Shown piece after piece: positions 57,775 through 64,000 of a stretch of 64,000 nucleotides of DNA. The number at the start of each line of letters is the position of its first letter. The stretch's first letter is position 1. The stretch covers positions 141,659-205,658 of the forward strand of contig SCMQ01000005.1 in assembly GCA_005503335.1 (NCBI GenBank), in the 5' to 3' direction. Source of the DNA: Comamonadaceae bacterium 2FH (GTDB lineage: Bacteria > Pseudomonadota > Gammaproteobacteria > Burkholderiales > Burkholderiaceae_C). The translations under genes were made by a program, and so were the position numbers. The notes under the pieces are model-generated. The model was given only the letters and a program-made list of their open reading frames with translations, was not told the origin of the DNA and made no database searches.

Positions 57775-58575
57775 ATGTCGCGCCCTGTCCAACAAGTGAC
57801 CCTGGTCGGCTTCGGTGCCATCGGCCGCTCGGTGTTCCAGCGCGCGGCCGGCCTGCCCGGCCTGAAGATCAGCCACATTGTCGTGCCCGAGGCCCATGTG
57901 GCCGAGGCCCAGGCTTTCGCGGGCGAAGCGGCCGTCGTCGGCTCGCAGGTGCCCGAGCACACGCAGCTGCTGCTCGAATGCGCGGGCCACGCCGCGCTGA
58001 CCGAGCATGTGCTGCCGGCCCTGGCGCGCGGCGTCGAATGCGCCGTGCTCTCGGTGGGCGCGCTGGCCGAGGCCGGCCTGCCCGAGCAACTGGCCGACGC
58101 GGCCGAGCAGGGCGGCACCCAGGCCCATCTGCTGGCCGGCGCCATCGGAGGCGTGGACGCGATCGCCGCGGCCCGCCTGGCGGGCCTGAGCGAGGTGGTC
58201 TACACCGGCCGCAAGCCGGCCGAGAGCTGGCGCGGCACGCCGGCCGAGCTGACCCACGACCTGGCCGGGCTCAAGGAGCCCACGGTGATCCTCGAGGCCA
58301 CGGCGCGCGAGGCCGCGCGCCTGTACCCCAAGAACGCCAACGTGGCGGCCACGGTTTCGCTTGCCGGCCTGGGCCTGGACCAGACGCGCGTGCGCCTGCT
58401 GGCCGACCCCCAGGTCAGCGAGAACATCCACGAGATCGAGGCGCGCGGCGCCTTCGGCGAGATGCGCATCACCATGCGCGGCAAGCCCCTGGCCGACAAC
58501 CCCAAGACCTCGGCGCTCACGGTGCTGTCCGCGCTGCGCTTCCTGCACAACCGCGTGTCCGCGCTGACCCTCTAA
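57775..58575 (+). CDS. Aspartate dehydrogenase (NadX-like) family protein
   Basis: A 266-residue protein starting at ATG 57775. The Rossmann segment is TLVGFGAIGRSVFQRAA, and the family pattern continues with LLAGAIGGVDAIAAARLAG, YPKNANVAATVSLAGLGLD and NPKTSALTVLSALRFLHN near the end. These match L-aspartate dehydrogenases, which interconvert aspartate and oxaloacetate/iminoaspartate with NAD(P). A role in NAD synthesis is unlikely because nadA and nadC are not near. In this operon it may act on a different amino or imino acid. Confidence 0.85.
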   Translation: MSRPVQQVTLVGFGAIGRSVFQRAAGLPGLKISHIVVPEAHVAEAQAFAGEAAVVGSQVPEHTQLLLECAGHAALTEHVLPALARGVECAVLSVGALAEAGLPEQLADAAEQGGTQAHLLAGAIGGVDAIAAARLAGLSEVVYTGRKPAESWRGTPAELTHDLAGLKEPTVILEATAREAARLYPKNANVAATVSLAGLGLDQTRVRLLADPQVSENIHEIEARGAFGEMRITMRGKPLADNPKTSALTVLSALRFLHNRVSALTL

Positions 58576-58593
58576 CCCTAGGCTGAGCCCGCC

Positions 58594-60066
58594 ATGACCG
58601 AGAAACTCCAGACCCTGATCGCCGGCTGCTGGCGCGACGCCTCCGGCCCCGAGTACGCGACCGAGTACCCGCACGACGGCAGCACCGTGGCCCGCCTGCA
58701 CGCCGCCACCGCGGCCGATGTCGACGAGGCCGTGCAGGCCGCCGAGCAGGCGCGCCAGCGCCCCGAATGGGCCCGCCTCAAGCACCACGAGCGCGCCGCC
58801 ATCCTCTACCGCATCGCCCAGGGCATACGCGAGCGCGGCGAGGAGCTGGCCCAGCTGCAGCGCCTGGACAACGGCAAGCCGATCAAGGAATGCCGGGCCC
58901 TGGTGGCCAGCGCCGCCGGCACCTTCCAGTTCTTCGGCGCCGCCGCCGAGACCTGGGAAGACCAGATCACCCCCGCGCGCGGCGACTACCTGAGCATGAG
59001 CGTGCACGAGCCGCTGGGCGTGGTCGGCGCCATCACGCCCTGGAACAGCCCGATCGCCAGCGAGGCGCAGAAGCTCGCGCCGGCCCTGGCCGCCGGCTGC
59101 GCCGTGGTGTTCAAGCCGGCCGAGATCACGCCGCGCATGGCCATCGAGCTCGCCAGGATCTGCCAGCAGGCCGGCGTGCCCGACGGCATCGTCAGCGTGC
59201 TGCCCGGCAAGGGCTCCATCGTCGGCGACGCCCTGGTCAAGCACCCGCTGATCAAGCGCATCGCCTTCACCGGCGGCACCAATGTCGGCTTAGGGATACA
59301 GCGCCTGGCCGCGGAAAAGCTGATGCCGACCTCGCTGGAGCTGGGCGGCAAGTCGCCCACCATCGTGATGCCCGACGCCGACCTGGACCATGCCGTGGCC
59401 GGCGTGCTCTACGGCATCTTCAGCAGCTCGGGCGAGTCCTGCATCGCCGGCTCGCGCGCCTTCGTGCACGAGAGCCTCTACAAGGAATTCAAGGCCCGCC
59501 TGCTCGAGGGCGTGCAGCGCCTGCGCGTGGGCGACCCCGCGCGCGAGGACACGCAGATGGGCCCGCTGGTCAACCTGGCCCACCGCGCCAGCGTGGAGCG
59601 CTACGTGCAGCTGGGCCGCGAGGAAGGCGGCCGCGTGCTATGCGGCGGCGAGCGCCCCACGGGCGGCTTCTACGACGCCGGCAGCTACTACCTGCCCACC
59701 GTGTTCGAGGGCCTGCCCAACAGCGCGCGCATGTGCCAGGAGGAGATCTTCGGCCCGGTGCTGGCCCTCTTGCCCTGGAAGGACGAGGCCGACCTGATCG
59801 CCCAGTGCAACGACAACATGTTCGGCCTGGCCTCGGGCATCTGGACGCGCGACTTCAAGAACGCCTGGCGCATAGGCCGCGCGCTGCAGACCGGCACGGT
59901 CTGGGTCAACACCTACAAGCTGTTCTCGATCAGCACGCCGTTCACGGGCGTCAAGATGAGCGGCTACGGCCAGGAAAAAGGGCGCCTGGGCATCCTCGAG
60001 TACTGCAGCCAGAAGAGCTTCTACTGGGGCCTGAACGAGTCGCCCATGCCCTGGGCCAACAGCTGA
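58594..60066 (+). CDS. NAD(P)-dependent aldehyde dehydrogenase
   Basis: A 490-residue aldehyde dehydrogenase. AITPWNSPIASEAQKLAPAL and VFKPAEITP are cofactor segments, FTGGTNVGLGIQRLA the glycine motif, LELGGKSPTIV carries the general base and SSGESCIAGSRAF the nucleophilic cysteine, where GQTC of most members is replaced by GESC. EEIFGPVLALL follows. It starts 18 bases after the aspartate dehydrogenase gene and is followed directly by the last SDR. It probably oxidises the aldehyde formed by the ThDP enzyme. Confidence 0.93.
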   Translation: MTEKLQTLIAGCWRDASGPEYATEYPHDGSTVARLHAATAADVDEAVQAAEQARQRPEWARLKHHERAAILYRIAQGIRERGEELAQLQRLDNGKPIKECRALVASAAGTFQFFGAAAETWEDQITPARGDYLSMSVHEPLGVVGAITPWNSPIASEAQKLAPALAAGCAVVFKPAEITPRMAIELARICQQAGVPDGIVSVLPGKGSIVGDALVKHPLIKRIAFTGGTNVGLGIQRLAAEKLMPTSLELGGKSPTIVMPDADLDHAVAGVLYGIFSSSGESCIAGSRAFVHESLYKEFKARLLEGVQRLRVGDPAREDTQMGPLVNLAHRASVERYVQLGREEGGRVLCGGERPTGGFYDAGSYYLPTVFEGLPNSARMCQEEIFGPVLALLPWKDEADLIAQCNDNMFGLASGIWTRDFKNAWRIGRALQTGTVWVNTYKLFSISTPFTGVKMSGYGQEKGRLGILEYCSQKSFYWGLNESPMPWANS

Positions 60067-60081
60067 GTGAAAGGGCACGCC

Positions 60082-60861
60082 ATGGATCTCGGCATTGCCG
60101 GAAAGAAGGCGCTGGTCTGCGGCGCCAGCAGCGGTCTGGGCTACGCCTGCGCCAAGGCGCTGGTGCGCGAAGGCGCGCAGCTGGTCATCGTGGCCCGCAC
60201 CGAAGGGCCGCTGCGCGAGGCCGCGGCCGAGCTCGCGGCCCTGGGCACTGGCCCGGTGGCCTGGGTGGCGGCCGACGTGGCCAGCGAGGAAGGGCGCGCG
60301 CGCATCTTCGCGGCCCACCCCGAGTTCGACATCCTGGTCACCAACGCCGGTGGCCCGCCGCCCGGCGACTTCCGCCACTGGGACCGCGAGGCCTGGCTGC
60401 GCGCGATCGACGCCAACATGCTGGCGCCGATCGAGCTGATCAAGGCCACGCTGGACGGCATGCTGGCGCGCGGCTTCGGCCGCATCGTCAACATCACCTC
60501 GAGCGCGGTGAAGTCGCCGGTGGACGGCCTCGGCCTGTCGGTCGGCGCGCGCAGCGGCCTGACCGGCTTCGTCGCGGGCCTGGCGCGCAGCACCGTGGCG
60601 CGCGGCGTGACCATCAACAACCTGCTGCCCGGCACCTTCGACACCCAGCGCCTGGCCGGCAACTTCGCGGCCCAGGCCCAGCGCGAGGGCCGCTCGGTCG
60701 AAGAGGTGCGCGCCGCGCGCCTGGCCAAGCACCCGGCCCACCGCTTCGGCCAGCCCGACGAGCTGGGCCACACCTGCGCCTACCTGTGCAGCGCGCATGC
60801 GGGCTACATCAACGGACAGAACCTGCTGATGGACGGGGGGTCGTTTCCGGGGGTGTTTTGA
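60082..60861 (+). CDS. SDR family protein with YxxxK replaced
   Basis: A 259-residue SDR from ATG 60082, which has AAGGG upstream; a GTG at 60067 is in frame. LVCGASSGLGYACAKALVRE is the cofactor site and NAGGPPPGDFRHW the usual NAG strand with extra prolines. VNITSSAVKSPVDG is followed by LGLSVGARSGLTGFVAGLA, so the normal tyrosine is absent and the lysine position is arginine. This LSxGAR form occurs in a known SDR subgroup, so it may still work with other residues. NGQNLLMDGGSF is the C-terminal end. It closes the operon, with 0-base spacing to the aldehyde dehydrogenase stop when read from GTG. Confidence 0.85.
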   Translation: MDLGIAGKKALVCGASSGLGYACAKALVREGAQLVIVARTEGPLREAAAELAALGTGPVAWVAADVASEEGRARIFAAHPEFDILVTNAGGPPPGDFRHWDREAWLRAIDANMLAPIELIKATLDGMLARGFGRIVNITSSAVKSPVDGLGLSVGARSGLTGFVAGLARSTVARGVTINNLLPGTFDTQRLAGNFAAQAQREGRSVEEVRAARLAKHPAHRFGQPDELGHTCAYLCSAHAGYINGQNLLMDGGSFPGVF

Positions 60862-60866
60862 TTCAG

Positions 60867-60891
60867 GCTGGCGTGCTTGCGTCGCGCCAGC
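60867..60891. terminator. Hairpin in convergent gap after the SDR gene
   Basis: GCTGGCG and CGCCAGC form a seven-base stem with an 11-base loop between the last operon gene and the convergent yhaV gene. There is no T run, so it is only a weak candidate for a bidirectional terminator. Confidence 0.3.
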
Positions 60892-60910
60892 GCGCCGGCT
60901 GAGCCAAGCC

Positions 60911-61417
60911 TCACGGTGCAATGCCTGTAGCGAACAACTGCAGGCGCTGGCACTCGGCGCGTGCCTCGGCCAGCAATTGGCTCCAGTCGTCCGGAGGATG
61001 GCCGCTTTCCAACATCTTGCGGAACACCCGGTAGGCGTCGTCGCTGCTCTCGTAGGCGCGCTTGGTGTCCTCGTCGTTGACCCAGGCGAACACGATCACC
61101 TTGGCTTGCGCGTGGTAGCGGAAGAACAGCCGGTGTTGCTGGAAGAACTTGGCCCGGAACCAGTGCTTGTGATCTTCGCCGAGGGTGTTGCCTTGGCGGT
61201 ACTCCGGCCGTGTCGGGTCTTGCGGGATGACATCGAACGCCAGTTTGGTGATCGCCGCCAGTCGCTTGTTGGCGTTCTTCTTCACGTACCCGACGGGGTC
61301 CTTTTGCCTGAACGCCTCGACCTGCTGGGCCAAAGCTTCAATTTGTGCAAGGAACAAGGGGTGCGCGAACACCGTCCAGCCATGAATGACCAAGGGTGCG
61401 AGCTTGCTCGCGCTCAT
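60911..61417 (-). CDS. yhaV: YhaV family ribonuclease toxin
   Basis: A 168-residue protein that matches YhaV, the RelE-like RNase toxin of the prlF-yhaV system. Family segments are LVIHGWTVFAHPLFLAQIEA, KNANKRLAAITKLAFDVIPQ, then FRAKFFQQHRLFFRYHAQAK, which holds the arginine and histidine of the active site, and VIVFAWVNDEDTKRAYES. It should cut mRNA on or off the ribosome and stop growth unless bound by PrlF. It starts four bases before the prlF stop and is on the same strand, the normal order with the antitoxin first. Confidence 0.93.
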   Translation of the reverse strand: MSASKLAPLVIHGWTVFAHPLFLAQIEALAQQVEAFRQKDPVGYVKKNANKRLAAITKLAFDVIPQDPTRPEYRQGNTLGEDHKHWFRAKFFQQHRLFFRYHAQAKVIVFAWVNDEDTKRAYESSDDAYRVFRKMLESGHPPDDWSQLLAEARAECQRLQLFATGIAP

Positions 61418-61743
61418 TCATCGTCCGCCGACAGGGGGAGATCAAGATCAACTTCGATGCCGCCGGTCAGCAATTGAAGGCGCAGCACGAAGTTGGCGTC
61501 GATGACCTGCAGGCGCTCCGGATGCTGGGCGATGTCGCGGGCCAGGAAGCCCAGGAACTGACCGAGCACCGGGTCGCCACCCTCGGATGACTCGGCCCGC
61601 GTCAACACAACTTCGCCGCTTGGGCGGATCGTGTAGTGGATCTTGTCGCGCTTACCCAGCCGGAGGGCACGGCGCACGGTTTCCGGCACCGTGGTCTGGT
61701 AACGGTCGGTCAGCGTGGATTCGACTTCAAGGGTGGCGGGCAT
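61414..61743 (-). CDS. prlF: PrlF (SohA) antitoxin, AbrB/MazE-type
   Basis: The 109-residue protein has an N-terminal swapped-hairpin AbrB-like DNA-binding domain: LEVESTLTDRYQTTVPETVR, then ALRLGKRDKIHYTIRPSGEV. The C-terminal half (DPVLGQFLGFLARDIAQHPE) is the part that contacts YhaV. It represses its own operon and neutralises the toxin. Operator-like dyads lie upstream. The pair is adjacent to lower-GC genes at the right edge. Confidence 0.93.
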   Translation of the reverse strand: MPATLEVESTLTDRYQTTVPETVRRALRLGKRDKIHYTIRPSGEVVLTRAESSEGGDPVLGQFLGFLARDIAQHPERLQVIDANFVLRLQLLTGGIEVDLDLPLSADDE

Positions 61744-62107
61744 GACGCTCTCCGGTCAAAGAAGGGATTGTCGTGCATGGTAATGCAATCGCCTTGTCAA
61801 GTCAATGCAAATGCATTGCTGGCGATTGTTGCCATCCTATCCGGAGTTTCGGAGGGCGACTTGGTTTCCACGCTGACGCAGCAACCACTCCCGCCAAGGT
61901 TGGGCACTACCAAGGTGTACGCGCAGTAGCATGCCGCGATTTGGGGAGTGTGGAGGGATATGGATACCTCCGCTGGGGACCAGACGGCGAAGTGCCCATT
62001 GCCGTCGTAGGGGCGTGTGCCGCATAGCGGTCGGTTGACCTACGTCGCAGGAAAATGCCCGACGCAAGGTGCCAGTTATAGCCAGCGCTTGAAGATGGAC
62101 GTACATT
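61744..62107 (+). other. Gene-free 364-base region between prlF and the right-end genes
   Basis: The left quarter holds the prlF operator and promoter. The rest is lower in GC than the flanks and shows no frame with coding character, RNA-like hairpin or repeat that I can support. Short open frames on both strands have poor codon use. It may be the junction between the toxin-antitoxin module and the following accessory genes. Confidence 0.4.
61774..61818. promoter_or_regulatory. prlF-yhaV control region with two dyads
   Basis: TGCATGGTAATGCA (61774-61787) and CAATGCAAATGCATTG (61803-61818) are inverted repeats sharing the TGCAT/ATGCA half-site. They lie 31 to 75 bases upstream of prlF. On the minus strand a TTGACA hexamer lies between them. 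PrlF binds palindromic sites in its own promoter in the E. coli system, so these are likely operator sites. Confidence 0.5.
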
Positions 62108-62734
62108 ATGTTGGGCCTAATGAACACGATGGTAGAAGCTTGGCATTACGCCTCCACAGTTCCGGTTCAACGCGTACAAGCGCTGTTGGCTTGGAGTTCC
62201 TTTTCCGAGATCGCTTGTCAAATCGCTGAGAGTTCAGTGGTAGTCAGTGCAGAATGGGAGCCATTTCAGACGGCCACGCTAGCTGGCTGCAATCGTGCAT
62301 CCGTCTTGCTTTCGGTACCGAAGCCAATCTACGACGCGTTTTACAACGCTCCTGTAGGGATACGTGGGCAGTACGCCCGATCCGAAACCGCTGGCGAGCA
62401 AGCGGACCGATTCCTCATCGACCAGCATGAATCCGAACTAATGTGTGCCTTGGCTCGGTGCACGAAAGCTCCGCGTGACCTGCTGCAACGGTCGCTACGG
62501 GCAAAACAAGCAAAGACATGGATCAAGGAAACCGAGTCCGACACGGACGAGGGTGACGAGGGCATCGTGTACGAGCCTTGGGAGCGCGAAGCGATATCCC
62601 GAGACGGCCTTCGCACTCCTGTAGGTACTCTACTCGAGGTGAAAGGCGGCTGGATCGATGCACAGGGTATGGAGCGCCTCAATCCGACAAAGACCCATCG
62701 AAGCTACACCCTTCATCGTACAGGCTACGTTTGA
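62108..62734 (+). CDS. Hypothetical protein
   Basis: An open frame of 208 residues starting at ATG 62108, or from ATG 62120 four codons later. I do not recognise the family. It has no signal peptide or membrane segment. The N-terminal 60 residues are Ala/Val-rich and helical, the middle has several conserved-looking cysteines (CNRASVLLS, MCALARCTK), and KETESDTDEGDEG near residue 140 is an acidic linker. The C-terminal part has LLEVKGGWIDAQG. Codon use and GC are lower than in the rest of the window, which suggests transfer. No ribosome site is strong. Confidence 0.55.
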   Translation: MLGLMNTMVEAWHYASTVPVQRVQALLAWSSFSEIACQIAESSVVVSAEWEPFQTATLAGCNRASVLLSVPKPIYDAFYNAPVGIRGQYARSETAGEQADRFLIDQHESELMCALARCTKAPRDLLQRSLRAKQAKTWIKETESDTDEGDEGIVYEPWEREAISRDGLRTPVGTLLEVKGGWIDAQGMERLNPTKTHRSYTLHRTGYV

Positions 62735-62860
62735 CATGAGGCCTAACATTTCGAGCGGACCTTTACCGGCTTACCGCTTCTCGGGGGGCACGTTGTCTTC
62801 TGCCGCCAGTTGACTTCGGCTGAGCTCATACGTTCAAGTTTTACGTTCCACACTATCAGT

Positions 62861-63466
62861 ATGCCTACACATCTGGAGAACTTGGCAACCCTCGTCATAG
62901 CTGCACTGGGAGCATTGGGCGGCTGGGCTGTCGTCGTCGCTGCGCTGACGCACTACATCAGTGACCTATTCGCAAAGCGAACGCTTCAGCGTGAGGCAGC
63001 TAGGTTCAGCGAAAGGCTTGCGGATCTTGGTCATGAACTGAAGCTCCGAGAGTCCGCTTATAGCAAGCACCTAGACCTTCTGCTCGCCTACTACTCTGCT
63101 TTTTATCGGCACTATCGTATCTGCCAGAACGCGACAAACCAAGATGCGCATCGCCATGACGACGGCACGATCGTGCGCACAAAAGAAACCTTCTGGGAAA
63201 ATCTTGATCGGTATCGCGAGCAGATGAGCTCCCTTGAAGGAACTGCTCGTCTTCTGCTCTCGGCCTCATTACTCGAACTGCACGATGAGGGAATTGCCGC
63301 CTTCAACGCCTTTAAGGACGTGATGAAGCGCGACCTCTACGATGACAAATATCACAACGATAAGCGAGAAGCCTTTGCAAGCATTATGGGCGTGAAGCAG
63401 CGACTCGAGACTGGCCTCAGAACGTTCTTGCGTACCGAACACATGCTCAGCCCCAGTGAAATCTAA
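62861..63466 (+). CDS. Hypothetical membrane-anchored protein with coiled-coil-like cytoplasmic domain
   Basis: A 201-residue protein starting at ATG 62861; the frame is open back to a TTG at 62810 but that part is not convincing. Residues about 7-30, LVIAALGALGGWAVVVAALT, form one membrane segment near the N-terminus. The rest is charged and helical (LQREAARFSERLADLGHELK) and looks like a coiled-coil or helical bundle in the cytoplasm. The family is not recognised. GC is lower than the housekeeping genes. Small anchored helical proteins like this are often found in accessory islands, but function is unknown. Confidence 0.6.
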   Translation: MPTHLENLATLVIAALGALGGWAVVVAALTHYISDLFAKRTLQREAARFSERLADLGHELKLRESAYSKHLDLLLAYYSAFYRHYRICQNATNQDAHRHDDGTIVRTKETFWENLDRYREQMSSLEGTARLLLSASLLELHDEGIAAFNAFKDVMKRDLYDDKYHNDKREAFASIMGVKQRLETGLRTFLRTEHMLSPSEI

Positions 63467-63567
63467 CCTTATTGAGAGGGCATCCCCCGGCAGGTTGGAG
63501 AGCATCCATCTTCATGCCAAACTAAACGGGCGTCCAAACAAGTCGAGCAACAGTTAGGCTTCCTTTT

Positions 63568-63846
63568 ATGGATGATATCTCTGAGCTAGAAAAGCGTTCG
63601 GAAATCGAATTTCATAAACTCGGGGTTGCCGAAGAACTCGGGTGGATTATCGCGAGCTTGGTTGCTGTGATCATGTATATGAAATGGGAGAGTTGGTGGC
63701 TAACCATTGGCGCACTGCTCGCCAGTTACTTCTTCGTCACGCTGCCTTACAGGCGGAATAATGATAGTGCCCGTGAGGCAGTTCTGAAAGCCTCTGGAGC
63801 GAACAAGTACCCGAACGCCTATGATCGTCGTGACGATGAGGGATAG
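63568..63846 (+). CDS. Small hypothetical membrane protein
   Basis: A 92-residue protein with two likely membrane segments, at about 24-40 (LGWIIASLVAVIMYMKW) and 45-59 (LTIGALLASYFFVTL), joined by a short Trp-rich turn (ESWW). The N-terminus is acidic and the C-terminus is basic and hydrophilic, with RRNNDSAREAV. It has no recognisable family. It lies 102 bases after the other membrane protein on the same strand and shares its lower GC, so the two may form a transferred pair. Confidence 0.6.
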   Translation: MDDISELEKRSEIEFHKLGVAEELGWIIASLVAVIMYMKWESWWLTIGALLASYFFVTLPYRRNNDSAREAVLKASGANKYPNAYDRRDDEG

Positions 63847-64000
63847 GCGCAAATCAAATGGTGTTCCTCGATGCTTTTGATGCCTAATCTTACTGTGTCA
63901 CAAACGTAGTCGGACGCTAACCGCGGCGCAATGCGGGCAATGTCCCAGGGCGCCTGCGAGTGCGACGCTCAACTGAAGGCGCAGCGTCCTGATCGAGTCC
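63847..64000 (+). other. Right edge, no gene seen
   Basis: The last 154 bases hold no open frame with coding character on either strand. GC rises toward the end, so a gene may begin just outside the window. Confidence 0.35.

Overview
This window looks like chromosomal DNA from a high-GC betaproteobacterium, most likely a Burkholderiales member of the Comamonadaceae type. The evidence is the strongly GC-biased codon use, the tctC/Bug-type solute receptors with no membrane partners, many small catabolic operons, and the order dnaA-dnaN-gyrB divergent from rpmH-rnpA-yidD-yidC-mnmE. The genus is inference; no rRNA or tRNA gene is visible to fix it.

Layout. (1) 1-9.0 kb: a catabolic block on the plus strand with a maleylacetate reductase cut by the left edge, a beta-hydroxyacid dehydrogenase, a Dabb protein, a dead IS5-type transposase remnant, then aldehyde dehydrogenase, SDR, sulfatase and two Bug receptors. 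(2) 9.0-16.8 kb: housekeeping and orphan genes: a MerA/Lpd-like flavoprotein, two lipoproteins, a ModA-like protein without signal peptide, a Fic-family gene that has lost its catalytic core, a DUF3750 protein and katG. (3) 17.0-28.2 kb: GntR regulator and acyl-CoA synthetase, divergent from a TRAP transporter with fused small and large membrane subunits, a ThDP-dependent lyase, acyl-CoA dehydrogenase, SDR, APH-type kinase and AEC permease. Two near-identical palindromes lie in the divergent control region. (4) 28.3-31.1 kb: NYN-OST-HTH protein, cupin and LysR regulator.

(5) 31.2-39.1 kb: an island of toxin-antitoxin and defence-like genes beside gyrB, bracketed by two diverged phnA (yjdM) paralogs. 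It holds hipBA with a second hipA tail directly after the stop codon, an opposite-strand hipA remnant, a PIN protein with an XRE-ImmA/IrrE partner, an HNH endonuclease, and a protein joining a PD-(D/E)XK-like region to a DUF2075 helicase. The last two genes are the best candidate here for an undescribed defence system.

(6) 39.1-48.8 kb: the replication-origin region, gyrB-dnaN-dnaA leftward and rpmH-rnpA-yidD-yidC-mnmE rightward, with two DnaA boxes and a 48-base inverted-repeat element between them. (7) 48.8-50.1 kb: an HTH/PIN module. (8) 50.3-60.9 kb: a compact catabolic operon with a NitT/TauT-type ABC importer, SDR, cupin, alpha/beta hydrolase, IclR regulator, ThDP enzyme, aspartate dehydrogenase-like protein, aldehyde dehydrogenase and an SDR lacking the usual YxxxK. 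(9) 60.9-64.0 kb: a prlF-yhaV module and three lower-GC genes of unknown function, two of them membrane proteins.

Four toxin-antitoxin-like modules plus a Fic remnant lie within about 50 kb, so the flanks of the origin appear to be hotspots for accessory genes. Catabolic substrates are inferred from enzyme classes only.
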